From: Periconia sp. R9002
Lineage: Eukaryota > Ascomycota > Dothideomycetes > Pleosporales > Periconiaceae
Assembly: GCA_023627715.1 (NCBI GenBank)
Contig: JAMAHW010000008.1
Span: 62,001-126,000, forward strand
DNA: 64,000 nucleotides
Direction: 5' to 3'
Of this stretch, positions 21,528 to 34,269 are shown piece after piece. Within the stretch, counting starts at the first letter, position 1. Each line of letters starts with the position of its first letter. The notes under the pieces are model-generated. The model ran no database searches and was not told the DNA's origin. It saw only the letters and a list, made by a program, of their open reading frames with translations. A program made the position numbers and the translations under genes.

Positions 21528-24288
21528 TTGAATTGCAATTCTACTTGTTATCGCCGAGATGGCGCAAAACAACGGGTCACATTTTTGGTGTATGGGCGAG
21601 CGCGGGCACACATCTTTTGCGCGTCGGTTATACCAGCATAGAGGGAGTTGGGGCGTCTATATCTGCACAGCGTAAATACCATCACTATACATATCTACAC
21701 CACTTGTATGTCTAGTCCGACTACTAGTACATAATCACTCTAGGTCAAACTGCATTAAGTCAGTTGCGTAAGTTATCTAACTTATATAACTCCCTATGGA
21801 GCGAATAAAAAGTCACCCTCCACCGCTGCTTCCAATCTCGGACTCGTCTTCACATTTTTGAAGTATCAACTTTTCGCATCCAACACGGCACGTGTCCGCT
21901 TGCTAACTTTGCTCTAATCCTTATCCCAGGACGCTACACCATCTCTCTTAAACTCAGCTTCTACCTCTAGTTTCTCCCTTGACTGCAAATCCATTTACCA
22001 ACCTAGCTAACTCCTTCACAGTTCGATTGATACCTCGTCTCACAAGCGGTTCTACAAACACCTAAAATGTTTCTGCTCTCAATACCATCCTCGTGTTCTT
22101 CAATCTCAAAGTCACGTTCACTCTAATGCTAGTATGTTCCAAATTACAACCCACCAACTTCGCCTTGCTCAATTACAATACCCAGATAGTAAGCACACTT
22201 CTTTCTCTCCTGTCAACATCTTGTTAAACCAGCAGTACCCTACAAACGCGTTTCAAGGACATGCAATCGATCATAACTCGAAACTTTCCACGCCAGAAAA
22301 GCCGCAGGAACATTCCGCTCAAAACTAACACCCTAGAAATCGTATTTCACTTGGTTCTCTTGCCTTGTCCGTTCTCAAAATTACTCGCTTGATATTCTTT
22401 CACAGTCTCTTCCTGATCTTTAGTTTCATCAAATCATTCTTCTTCTTTATGGTCCTGTTAACTCAAGCACTTACTCTACAACAAATGGTTATAGATGTGA
22501 CAGACATGACTAGGCTACAACACCCATAAATATACTCATATCAAGGCATTACGTCCTCATGCCAGGAAGAGAAAAGTGTACGACTTGGCGATGTTCGAAA
22601 TTGACCATTCTTGACGACCAAGCAAAGATGTGCTTAGGCCATCACCCAAGACTCAACTTAGCGGGAAACTATACTGTAAGAACTTGCCTTGGCGGTAGAG
22701 AGCAAAGCATTATAGTTAACTGCTAGATTGCCAGCTTATACTTGACTGTGTTTCATTCACCTTGAAGTCCAGGTGCATTGAATTACTGATGCTATAGCAT
22801 TTTCTGTAGCAGACCGCATTGTTATGTTCCTTTTAATTCCGAGTTTCTATGGTATACTACGAAGTCTTAGTAAGGAATATACTCCGGTCTCGGTTCCCAC
22901 TTCCGAAGACCTGGGCCGGGGATGTGGGTCGCATGCCCAAGCCATCCGTAGCTGAGGTGGATCCATACTTAACACTAAAAGCACGCCTTATGAGGCCGAT
23001 AAAAGTTATATAAGCACTTGTGTTCGTATTTATCTATTGACACGCGGCGCTTCCGTTGCTCAATTGGTTATGGTGGATAGAAGGCGCCAAGTTCAACATG
23101 ATTCTTTAGCAACAGTGGTTACTAGGGCTCAAACACAGAACCAAGGAGCTAGAAAATAGCAATCTCCACAAGCCTTACCAACTCGTACGATATTTCAAGT
23201 ACAAAGTTTCTGTAGGGCCTCCAAACTATACGAGAGATATGATTAGACATTTTCTGGCGTTGGTAGAACTGGCAAAGCCTGCCGTTGATTTCACCTACGA
23301 GTTAGCAAGACATATTTGACGTTGGCTCGACGAGCCACGGTGCCCATCAAATCAAGTCCCTCGCAGCATAATTCGGTATCTTCAATCTTGCGAGCTACAT
23401 CATTGATAGTAGCTTCATTGCTCCGAAAATCGGACTTCCCAGTATCCTCATCCGCGCTTCAGCATGAGGTCATTGCTGTGGACGCTGGAATATGGTAACT
23501 CCGAGTAGTTTTCTGGATTACTTATGTTTGCATGCACCTTACGAAATTCAAAAACTTGAGCTCACTGTTGATGTCTATTGCCAGTGCAGAGGGATCCCAC
23601 CTCAATAAAATGGTAATAGAAGCAGTGAACAAAAGGCGGACCAGCTCTATTACGGAAATATTTTACAGTCGCAAAAGAGGGATATCGTCAAATGTGACCG
23701 ATAAAAATTCGAAATTTCTAGATCAACTCCACTAACGGATTGTGAACCATGGTTGGGGGAGGGGCTTACACTGGATACTGTTGCTTATTCCCACGAAGTA
23801 TACAAGGCGCTGCGTTCGCATAATACACGATTGTCAATTCGCCTCCCCTGGCTTTCTGCTTTATCAAGTAGTTAGTGGAAAAAGCAAAACGTGTCTGATA
23901 ACGACATCGAGGCTTATTTTGCCTCGTATTCATGTCGGACGCCGCCGCACTAAAAATCGCAGCGCTGCCAATAGGTACACTCTACCGCGAGGTCCCCCAC
24001 CGTGTCCCGCCTTCCGCCGGTGATGGTTTCTATATCGGCCCACTCCGCCTGCGATAGCCTCCTTTTTCGCGCATCAATGCAGGGACCAGCCACGCATACG
24101 GAGCTTTTACCAGTATCGTGAATTTTCATTCGTGTTGGCTATACGGGAGATTTGTACATATAGAAAATAGACCCTTGGACACTCGCATTCTGGAGCATGT
24201 TCAATCTTTTCGTTTCTGGATGGTTCGCTTGTCCGAGACGACTCTCCAATAACTCATTTGTTCGTTAGGAGAAACATTGGTCGCAGCC
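21528..24288. other. 2.7-kb gene-free stretch; pyrimidine-rich segment and possible relic
   Basis: No intact gene is seen. From about 21800 to 22600 the plus strand is markedly C/T-rich and G-poor, as in fungal leader sequences, but only tiny frames (such as 64 codons at 22134) follow. A possible minus-strand relic lies at 23178-23650 (listed separately). Confidence 0.45.
23178..23650 (-). pseudogene. Possible gene relic, unknown family
   Basis: Three consecutive minus-strand blocks read like protein, each bounded by splice-like sites but interrupted overall. They are about 23650-23545 (ending in SELKFLNFV before GTAAGG), 23459-23290 (containing IEDTELCCEGLDLMGTVARR) and 23222-23178 (GGPTETLYLKYRTSW). 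No start codon or full frame links them. I do not recognise the family. This may be a decayed gene or chance, and the call is weak. Confidence 0.28.
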
Positions 24289-25723
24289 ATGGTGTCGTTT
24301 GTGAGCGAAATGTGGACGTGGTATGCGGTGACTCTGGTACTCGTGGGAGCACGATTGTAAGGCTTTCCGATCCTCTTTCTACGGAGCGCTCTAAGTGGGC
24401 ATGCTCAATGAGGTCACTGACACTCGCAAACAGTGTATCACGTCGACTGTTCTTCCACTCCTTCAAAGCTTTCCAGCCGGATGACTGGATCATGATGTTT
24501 ATTATTGTATGTTTTCAACCAGCAATGTCGACACATACTAATCACGTATAGATTGTGTACACTTCAATGCTTATTGTAATCCACGTTCAAACCTACACAC
24601 CAACCAACCTCGTAAACCCAGCCCACAACATCGTTCTTAGTCCGGAGGACATAAAGCGTAGAGAGTTTGGCTCAAAACTGGTACTGGTCACCGAGCATCT
24701 TCAGATGATTGTCATCTGGGGCTTGAAGTGTTGCTTGCTGATCCTCTACTCTCGCATGACGTGAGTAATGTCGTGATATTCTTTGCAGCATTACTGATAG
24801 GAATGGTAACAGTATAAGCTTGAGGCATAGTATAATGGTCAAGATAGTAGCTGGATACACTGCCGGAAGTTTCATCGTCATGGAGATTCTATGGTTCATC
24901 TGGTGTCGGCCTTTCAGTGACTACTGGAAAGTTCCTGCACCAAGCTGTAAGCCATGGCTCGTATCTCTCAAAAGTTTTAAGCCAACTGACATCAACCCGT
25001 GCAGTAAACTGCAGTGCAGAGACCAACCATATGATAACAAACGCGGTGTTCAACATATCATCTGACATAATGATCATCTGCCTTCCCATGCCAATCCTCA
25101 TTTCCTCACAGCTACCTCTGCGCCGCAAACTTACACTGTGCGGAGTTTTTGCCCTAGGCTCTTTCACCATCCTCGCGGCAATCCTTTCGAAATACTACAG
25201 TTTAGGATCTCCTTACGGCCACCACTGGATTTACTGGTACATTCGCGAAGTCTCGACAGCCATCATCACCGCTAACCTTCCTCTTACGTGGACTCTCCTC
25301 CAACGCATCTTCGGCGCAAGCAGTTTCCTATCGCGCAACAAATCATCCGGGGGTCGAACTGGCATTACCGGCGACGCAGCGCGACACTCACGATTCCGCT
25401 CCACGTACGGTAACCTCACATCTGTAACAAAAACCAAGGAAAGGAAACCGAAGGACCCACACCCCATTGACATCAGCCCGTCAGAAAGTGAGGAACAAAT
25501 AACTATCCCGGAGCAGGGAATCCCGATGAAAATCTGGCAGCACTCCGAAGTGCGCGTCACTTCGGAGGAGCTGGATGAGGGTAGAGGCAAGCCGACAAGC
25601 GCGGTTGGATCCGACAAAGATGAAGGTTCGCTGCATAGTGCGAGTGCGAGTTTGAATGAAGATCATCTTGCTGTGAGAACTGTGGATATGGGAATTTCGA
25701 CGAACATCACGCATGCGGTGTGA
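24289..25723 (+). CDS. Pth11-like / fungal rhodopsin-domain integral membrane protein
   Basis: Five exons: 24289-24356, 24434-24506, 24552-24760, 24813-24946 and 25005-25723, giving 400 aa. Seven hydrophobic helices can be traced. Typical landmarks of this fungal family are present: QPDDWIMMF after TM1, TEHLQMIVIWGLK and LLILYSRMT, WFIWCRPFSDYW, then LNCSAETNHMITNAVFNISSDIMI before TM5, and LPMPIL. The cytosolic tail (about 285-400) is Ser-, Glu- and Lys-rich and probably disordered. There is no N-terminal CFEM domain. Relatives include the Magnaporthe surface sensor Pth11, but most members have no assigned ligand. The phase-1 junctions that restore ILYSRMTISLRH and APSLNCSA support the model. 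Confidence 0.85.
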
Positions 25724-26491
25724 TTGATTGTTGAATAAAAAGCGCTTTGCAAATATTTTATGGATACCCTCTCGGTCATGTTGAATTGGTTTTTATAGAC
25801 ATAGAAGAATATTTTGGCCGCTAAGGCTACCTACCTTTTTCCTCCTCTAGATGTACCTCAACCCTTTCGATTAGTTCGCCTAAAAAAGCAGACATCAACT
25901 GATAAATAGATTTTTACGCATGAAATCAAACATGGAAACCAAACCAACGCTCTCGGAACAACAATTCATGAAGTGAAACTGGAATCTCCGAATGACTATG
26001 GGCTGCAACTGCAGTGAGGATACATGGCGCTTACCTTGTGTGCATACGCAATGCGGATTTGTAGTATTACATAATACACGTGTGGCTAGGGGGAAGGTGA
26101 ACAGGTGCTTCACTATTTTAGTGCGGTGGCTGAAATCAAACGCGAACCACCCCGTGAGAGATTCCTTCTCTTCATTTCTCTTCTACACATCGCCAGGAAA
26201 AACATCAGAACGATATCTTACCGCATTGCTATGGAACGTTTATTCGATTGGCCGCACTGCATTTGTCTGTCGAATTACGAAGTGCCTCTTCGCCACCTCC
26301 TGGCGCGAGTGTGACCTGGTTGGTGTCTTATCAACTGTGTCAAATAGTGGAGCATTCTTCTTCCGCGCAGCACCATTTTATTCCGAGCAACTACCAGCAG
26401 AAATCGCTACCGTGAACAGGACCGGAGCCGCTGATATATTGGCATTATATGCACAAAGTGCGCATATTAATATTTTTATTGAGGCGATTGC
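25724..26491. other. Intergenic upstream of paralogue A
   Basis: No gene is assigned. A 197-codon frame at 25992-26585 overlaps exon 1 of the next gene in another frame and looks like chance. The stretch should contain the promoter of gene A. Confidence 0.45.
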
Positions 26492-28596
26492 ATGCTGCAG
26501 CCAATCGCTATGGAGGAACCAATCACCACAACTCCTCTGCAGACGCTCGATTATGCCAATGCCAAAGACTGGCTTGACATCATGAAAAACAGATCCAAAC
26601 TACGCATGCATGAGCTTATTGAACGCCTGGGACTGCGCGCAAAATGGAGCCAGAATAAGCGTGGAAAAACAAATTTCGAAAGCGCGTTGGTGAGAGACTT
26701 AGTGACGGGTACGAAACCTCGTTCAAAAATGCATACCCCTGTCGAATGAGATTTTCTGACCCGGCAAAACTTGCCTTAGATATGGGAGACGTCGTATCAA
26801 CGCTTCCCAAAGACGCCGACGAGTTGATTAAGTACTTGTCGGAAGAAGGGAGCATGAATGAGCGGGTAGAGGTTAGTTCGCCTATGCTGTGGCATCAGCT
26901 TCAAACAGAAAGATCGAGCTCAGACTACATGCTGCAAATGGTAACTGACATGTGCTTTTACATTAGGAATTATTGAAAAAGCATGGTTCTGCTATCTGGG
27001 GCCGAACGGCTGGCGAAAATAGAGAGCATCTTATTACCGCTGGAGAGGCAGGTATAGAAGAAGGCGTCTATCCAACAGACCTCTACTACGAGAACGAAGA
27101 AGACAGGGCGACGTAAGTACATGAATATAGCCGTCTTTGAGTGGGAGCCCGAGGCTGATGATCGTAGCATCCGTCGTCTCCTCCATTGGTGGCTCGGTAT
27201 GAAAGCCATCAATGTCATTTTAGCCCGCGAACGACTCGAGCGCGAACGTAAGAAGAAAGAGGACAACAAGAAAACGCGGGCCGACTTTGATTCTCAAGAC
27301 GCTCCTTCTTCATCATTTGTTCCGCTTGCGCCAAATTCAAACATCCCACTGATGCCCACGCTTAATACAAACCTCGAACCCCCACGACATATGCAATTCT
27401 ATCAAGTCGAAAATCTTTCGCGTGATAGCCCGATATCGACATCGATGGTAACGCCAACTGACTCGAATGGAAGTCCTATTGTTCCCGGGAGAGGCAGTCT
27501 GGGCAATGGAGATCTAAACGGCAATCATCTGGTTCCGAACGGACCGACAAACGGCTATGCAAACGGACATCAGAATGGGCATCCTCATGGCCACGCGAAT
27601 GGATATGTAAATGGCCATGCAAATAGTAATGTTGTTCCAAGCAATGGTCAGAATGGTCACGTTGAGGGGGCATGGGGATTGAATGGGTCCCGCAATGGAA
27701 GCATCTCGTCGCAAGCAGCATCTTCATGGTCGGCAGCACATGCATCACAGCCAGCGACTATAGACCGCAGAAGATCATCACTAGCTACAGAGATCGTAGC
27801 TCAACCGCCGGTAGCCACTTCGACAACATCGGCCGCCATGCGACAATTCGCTTCGGACACAGCGCAACTGGTATCTACTATGACAGCATCCAGGAGTACC
27901 ACGGCTGCACCACCGCCCGAAGATGGACCCCACAGCATTAACGAACCCTACCGTGGGCTTGACGAGGAAACCCTTCAGGCGCTGCGAGCCTACATCTACC
28001 ACGAAGAGACTAGCGTACAGTGGGACGAAGAAGCGCTTCTGCTCCGCATCGAGGCAATATGGAGAAATGGTGTGCGATCAGATCGCAACATCATAATGGA
28101 TAGCCTTCAATCATTCATCGCCCGAGAGCGTGCCATTCTAACATGGATTGAACTGAAACGGCATCTAGCTGACCTGGATCGCGCTGACAAACGTACGTAT
28201 CCATCCATTCATCTCCAAAAATCTGGAAAGGATAAATTGGGAAGTCTGACCATTGCTAACGAATGCGCGTGTTGTTAACCAATAGGCTGGCGTGAAGAAG
28301 GCACATCTGCCCCTGAAATCGAGCGACGAATCCAGCAGCACCGCACGCTCATGAGTGCGACGCGCGAGCTGCTCCGCGCGTACCAAGACATTGCCATCAT
28401 TTCATCGGGCCGCGATAGCGACAATGATGAGCTGCTGCGTCAAGCACTGGTGGTGCTCGCGGGCTCAAAGTACGCAGTGGAAATGCAATGGGCCAATGTG
28501 GAGTTTGACGGAGTGATGCGCTGGCTGTCGAATCACCTCGACGCCTTCATGCGAGACGAAGAAGAGCAAGGCGAAGGAAGATATTACCTGGGATAA
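26492..28596 (+). CDS. Unknown two-module protein, family member A
   Basis: Five exons: 26492-26708, 26780-26871, 26967-27112, 27168-28192 and 28286-28596, giving 596 aa (590 if the ATG at 26510 is used). The exon 1/2 intron (71 nt, branch-like TTCTGAC) was fixed by an ungapped match to member B: NFESALVRDLVTDMGDVV aligns with KFDNPDYRKLSSEVTRLS ahead of the LPKD both share. The N-terminal module (about 15-175) ends with AIWGR (W114), LYYENEEDRAT and a helix IRRLLHWWLGMKAI. Residues 180-410 form a low-complexity linker with Asn-Gly-His repeats (for example GHQNGHPHGHANGY). The C-terminal helical module (about 417-596) has EALLLRIEAIWRNG and SFIARERAILTWIELKRHL. There is no signal peptide, membrane helix or known catalytic motif. 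Function is unknown. Confidence 0.78.
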
Positions 28597-30947
28597 AATT
28601 TTAACGAAAAAAGCAGCAGCACAGCAATCAATCGCCCGCAACGCATCAGGCTGAAACAGAGTGGCGTTTGCATTTTACGTATACTCTTTTTTCTTTATCT
28701 TTCTTAGCCGACGTTTATTATTAGGTCTAGTGTAATCCCTCGTTATTCCTGTCTCTGTCTTTTTATTCTACGTGTACGCAACCAACTGTACGATGAATCG
28801 AAAAAGTAAGAGCGTGTGCGTACTCTACATACATACGCGAGCGTTATTCATGTGCCGGGCTTATCAAGTACATGCGCACCCTCGCTCTAGGAGTTTCCGG
28901 GCAACAAGAGGACGGAGGGGGTCAATTATCGGAGTAATTAACATTGATTCAATACAATAAAGCCTGTTGAACCGTTGTTCACAAAAGCGACCGAGACGAT
29001 GACAACAATAACAAACCACATCCCTGCGCATCCTTCCTTGCTCTTGCCGATTTGTGCCCCTGTGAGAAGATATGCGAGGAATGTGAATGGTATGACATTG
29101 CGTGACGGTTGCAAACCATCACATTCAGAACTATTATGCGCTACAGTATTGTAACATAGCATTTTTTTTCCTTCTTTCCCTTGGAGACTAAAAAGGACTC
29201 TCTCCAGTTCTGTCTAGCTTGATATCAGACGAGACGGGAAGCTCGATGTAGCAAGCAAGCACTTCCCTCGTGCCGTTCAGCTGAGCTGCGTTCGTGGTTC
29301 TCCTACCGTAGCAGTCTGCCGGGGCGGAAAACTAAATGCAGATAAGGTTTATTGTTTTGTCTCATTATCCATACAACTACATACTACGCCTTTGCGCACG
29401 CCACTTATTACTGTAGAAAATAAACGAAGGACTCAATGCACAACTGGACCTTACATACATCTCTACACTCCTTTCTGCCTATACCGCGGGCAGGCTCGCT
29501 TACCTTGCGATGATGGTGCAAGTATGTACGAAGCCCACGCTTGCATGCCGATCGACACCTTACCCTGTCGGTCGCACCCCTGTTTGCTGTAAGTCGTCGG
29601 TTTGGAGAGGGAATTTGGAAGGTGTGTGCGTTTGTGTGTGTCTCCTTTCGACGCGCGAAGAAACGGATTAAGCGATGGGGTTGTTTGTCGGATTGGGGGA
29701 GGGTTAAGGGGTGGTGGTGGGTTTATTGTTTCACGGGATAAATGGTTAGCGTAGGCGGGAGGAGGGAGGATGTACGACAAGGAAGGGAGGGTATATTGAT
29801 CGTGGAAGAATACATAGATCTAGGTGGCTGCGGCGCTTTTGTTTGTATCTACCTGTCGTATATGCGCGTGAGGCATCGTTTTGGGAGATGGGACGTGTGA
29901 TGGTTGTTGTATATGTAGGTATGCTGGAAGTATATGAGCACGAGAGGATAGGGACCGCACTTTTCGTCACATTGTGAATCACATATCACAAACCTGTATC
30001 ACATGCACGCGTGGTGAAGTTTCCCAGCGACATAGATGATTAGTACGATGAGAGGGTGCTTCTGTTTAGGCATGCTCGGGTTTTTCTTAAGGTTGTGCAT
30101 TTCTTTTTTCTGTGTCATTCGGCGCGCTGGCATTGCTCTTGGCTGTCTTGTTTTGCGTGTTTCTATTATGCGGGTAGGATTTATAGGAGATTGATTTCAC
30201 GTGAATGGATGAATAGGTGTGCGGACTGCCGCTAAGTTACTTGATACGTAGAACAGAGAACAAGTATTAGAGACGTCATTACCGAGGCACGGAGTATTTG
30301 GTAATGAGACGAGAAGCGGCGAACGTTCGGAGTAGGAGAAGGAACGAAGGAATGAAAGGAGTGTATACTACGAGCAAGGATGATGGTTGTCTCTGCCCGC
30401 TAGGCGACGCGAGGTGCTTTATTGGAGGGAATAACGGAAAGAGAAAAAGTGCAAGAAAAAAAAGATGGAAAATGTTTGATGCGCCACAAGCTCACTAATT
30501 ACTAAATGTGTAGCGTCTACTGCGTGTAAGCGTGTAAGTAAGCATGTAAGCGTGATTGATATCGTAAGATGACGGATCGTATTTGCAGGCTTTGTTGGGA
30601 AGAGAAGGACTCATCGTAAACGAATAGGGTGGAACGGGTAAGCTCTCGTTGCATTCAATTGTTTTGATCAAGAGTTGGATGAATTTGGATGAATATCCGA
30701 AGCGGATATGAACATGTCGCACAACAAACCCAGCATAGCACAATATTTTTATATAGGACAACGTTACATGTATGTCGTTAAACTACTCGGGCAAAGTCAC
30801 CGTTTAACGTGAAGGGATAGTGGTATGGATGTGTGCGGCAGGTATACTTAGGTACATAAGTAGTGCATGCATGCCTAAATGTGGGGCCACCCACAAGGGG
30901 GAAAAAAGAAAATATGCAAAGGCTATCAAACAAGAAAAGAGAGCGAG

Positions 30948-30950
<3 letters not shown>

Positions 30951-30987
<37 letters not shown>
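30951..30987. repeat. (GA)n microsatellite
   Basis: An uninterrupted GA dinucleotide tract of about 37 nt, preceded by imperfect GAGAGC units. Confidence 0.9.
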
Positions 30988-30988
<1 letters not shown>

Positions 30989-33800
30989 ATGCCAATCAAT
31001 GCGCAATTGCTGATCCCATCAGGCCCAGCAACAATTCCATTCAGAGTTAGTTGAATCATACACATGCCAGAGGAATTCCTTACCTCCACAAAAATGGTAA
31101 CAAATAAACATAACCAGCAAAGAAAAAAAGGCGGGCCACACACGCACACGTTGTATTACCCAAGAGAAGGAAAGGGTCCTCAAAAATAGTAATAAGTAAG
31201 CACCTACCTCGCTATACCGTTTCACGCGAAACACGTATAATAATTATAACGACATGCATAGGCATTACGGGCTCCTTTACAAATTCAGATTGATTGAACT
31301 GCCGATTACGGTACACTGGGGTGACTAACTCCATACTAGGTAGATGGGTTTTTCCTTCAAGGCTGTAACAAGCGCGCAGCGCCACTTCCCATTCCTTCCC
31401 TTCCCTTCCTCGCTCGCTACCCTACAGAAGCCGGCGAGCGAGCGGCGAGCCTATCTTGGCTGCCGTCACGTACAGAACGAACGATACATTGGTTGATATG
31501 ACAACACGTACACGTTACGTACGTGTCCATCAATCTAATAAACTGAAATATGTTTTGGACCTGACACGAACAAAGGACACACGGTGAGGTGTACATTTGA
31601 TGCGTTGCACGGGGGGAGGCTCCGCTCCCATTTTCTCCCACAGACATATGCCGTCCTTGCTTGCCTTTGTTGTACTGGAGATTCAAAAACGGGGAGTGGG
31701 TCACACACACACACGTACGTCGATGCGTTCACAGCGCGGGCCCTAACACCTCCTGTTCGAGTGGGAAATAAAAGTTACGTCCACTCCACCACCGACCGTG
31801 GCAGGGCACAGTGCACACCGATCGATCCCCTTACTCAGCGTGCGTGCGTGCGCGTGTGATGATGATTTTTTTTCTTTCTCTCTCTCTTTTGCATCTCGGA
31901 GCGTGAGGGGGAGGGATCGGTCGGTCGGTCTCGTATACAAATGGTATGGTTGCTGGATCGTGGATCCCATGCCTTGCCGATACGGGAGTGATTACCTAAC
32001 TGGGAAGCGAAGGCCTCGGCCGATGCATGTTAGTAATTGGTGCAATGATTTTTTTTTTGTATATTGTGTGTGAGTATGCATTGCATTGATTGGCATGCAC
32101 GCATGTATGCATTCTAGGTAGGTACTGATGCTTGTGTACTATGCATTATATGTGCGTACTCTATGTAAGATAAGAAATGACTTGAGTGTATGGTATTGCG
32201 TCGGTGGGTGGGTGGGACGGATAGATGGGCGGGTGATGAAAATGCCAAGGGGGGGATGGTAATGGGCAATAATTTAGAGTAGTAGTAGCACAGGATTGAG
32301 TAGTGGTACCGTACCGGCGCCGGGATGTGGTTAGTTGGTGGTTATTCGAGTCGAGATGAAATGAAATGGACGATCCCTCTCATCGCATCCTGCGCGAGAC
32401 GCACGGCGTGCAGTGAGTGAGTGCATCGATACAATTTTTGTACTTTATTGTACATATTGATGTACGTGATGAGAGGCGAAGAAGACGAGTATAAAACCTC
32501 GCCAGGTAAATCCTAATAGGTTTTACCCGCCCAAAGCGTCATGTCATGGCGTGGGGCAGTGAATCGGGGGGTTCCCTCAGTCACTCTTACGTGAGAGGTT
32601 TGGAAGCCACTCGCTAGCCTGGCCTATGTAACTAGCACCCTATTTTTTTTCTCCGGTAGTTTACTGTGCATACACGGCGTATTGGATACAACCGTTTAGG
32701 GGGTGGGGGAGCGGGCAGAAGGGATGCTGGTGGTTAGTTGATAGGGCCTATCATACATAGTGGTGTTTTTATAATGTGCAGGGGGGTGGTCTATGGGTCT
32801 ATGGGGGGCCTATGGGATGACTATGGCCATGTACGAAGGTTGGCTAGGCTAGGCTGGAGAGGGCTATGGATAGCTGGCTGACGGGCGGGCGCAGCCTACA
32901 TCAATTGATGTAAGTACAGTAGGGTGGCGGATTCCATGACTGGATAGGGACGAGATGATGATGATGATGCATATGTACTGCGTATGTAAGTAGGTAGGTA
33001 GACTTGCTGAGATGAGAATGGGGGTGTATGGATGGAAGAAAGAGAGCGTGAGAGAGAGAGAGAGAGTAAAAGTAGTTTAAGGCCAGAAGAGTACGCGCAA
33101 TCAAGGACCCAAGGAAGCAAGGGGTACCCGCAGCCAATAAGGGATCCTCTCCTAGTGCTAGTCGGCGCGAGTCAATCAGTCTCATCTCTCGGCCGCATGC
33201 CCGTACTTTTTTTCATTACATTCCCATGCTTGCTGGCTGGCTCTCTTATTGCTTTGTTAACATGTCATGACCTTTTTTCTTATCGGGGCTTTTTTTTCTC
33301 CCTTTCTCAGTCGATCCATCAGTCTTTCATCATTCTCACACACGGTAGTGTCTCGTCGTCGACGCACTAAAATTACATACGTACATACTTACTACTACTA
33401 ATCGCTGCCTCTGCTACTACTGGTTGTTTTGCGTTCCACGTATACGCACCAAGTTTTTTTTTCTTTTCCTTCCTTTCTCTTTCTACCTTCCCTTCCCTTT
33501 CCTTTTTCCCATTTTTCCTTTTGTTGTTCTACACTTGACCATTTTCTGTCTCATTTTTTTTTAACTCTTTCCTTGCTTGTTATCACTTCGCCACCCTATT
33601 GGAAGAAGGACAGGGTTTCGACATTGTTACACTTGACCCATCTTCCTACACACCATACCATACCATACTATCCCGCACATCACAACGTGTGAACAGCAGC
33701 AACAGCAACAACAACAACATCAACGACACCCACATCAGCATCACCAGCACCACCGGAAAAAAAAAGGAGAAACCAGCTGCACTCACGGACCAAGAGGACA

Positions 33801-33823
33801 GACCAGACCAGACCAGACCAGAC
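33801..33823. repeat. GACCA pentanucleotide repeat
   Basis: Four to five tandem GACCA units, continued by degenerate GACAA/GACGA units to about 33871. It lies in the probable leader of paralogue B. Confidence 0.8.
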
Positions 33824-34269
33824 AGAAGCAAGCGAGACAAAACCAAACAAGACAAGACGAGACGAGACAGAGGCAAACTTTGTCGTTTCTCCATATAATA
33901 GTGGCATTACTCTGTTCATCCCCACTAGCGCTTTTTCGCCCCCTTTACCAATCTCCTTAGCGAGCCCCAACAATCCAAACGCCCTGAACCTGCCTGCCCC
34001 GACTGGGGAGCTGTGCAAACTGTGCCGACTGTGCAGTGCAGTGCGCGAGCCGCCGGGGGTCGAGAGAGACGACACGACACGACGCGAAACGGATCGAGTC
34101 GAGCATTTCCCCATACTACTGTAGAGGCCATTACACTACCTACCCTGGACTGTACGGTTTCTGCATTGGGCTGGGTTATGTGGCGGTTGATTGACTGACT
34201 GATTGATTGACCATTGCTACCAACTCCCTCCTCATCCATCCCCATCCCCGTCTTCACCCTCTTGCCGCC

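Larger units (their letters stand above)
28597..34269. other. 5.7-kb gene-free region with microsatellites upstream of paralogue B
   Basis: No protein-coding signal is seen over 5.7 kb. The region contains a (GA)n tract at 30951-30987, a shorter GA tract at about 33050-33066, GACCA repeats at 33801-33823, GGTC and GGTG repeats near 31917 and 32204, and many homopolymer runs. The last 700 nt are C/T-rich, then CAA/CAG-rich, as in a long 5' UTR. In fungi, upstream regions of this size are typical of developmental regulators; that is inference here. Confidence 0.5.

Noticed and set aside
23045..23120. tRNA-like stretch (GCTCAATTGGTTATGGT followed by a GTTCAAC)
   Set aside because: The D-arm and T-loop words are there, but the anticodon and acceptor stems do not pair, so no cloverleaf can be drawn.
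25992..26585. A 197-codon frame upstream of and overlapping member A
   Set aside because: Cys-, Ser- and Arg-rich without domain-like pattern, and it overlaps exon 1 of member A in another frame; member A is supported by its paralogues.
30778..31149. Minus-strand frame with a long Ser-Leu run
   Set aside because: The run is the translation of the GA/TC microsatellite.
33429..34198. Several frames in the repeat-rich leader of member B
   Set aside because: They are translations of CT-rich and GACCA repeat DNA, open on both strands, with no protein-like composition.
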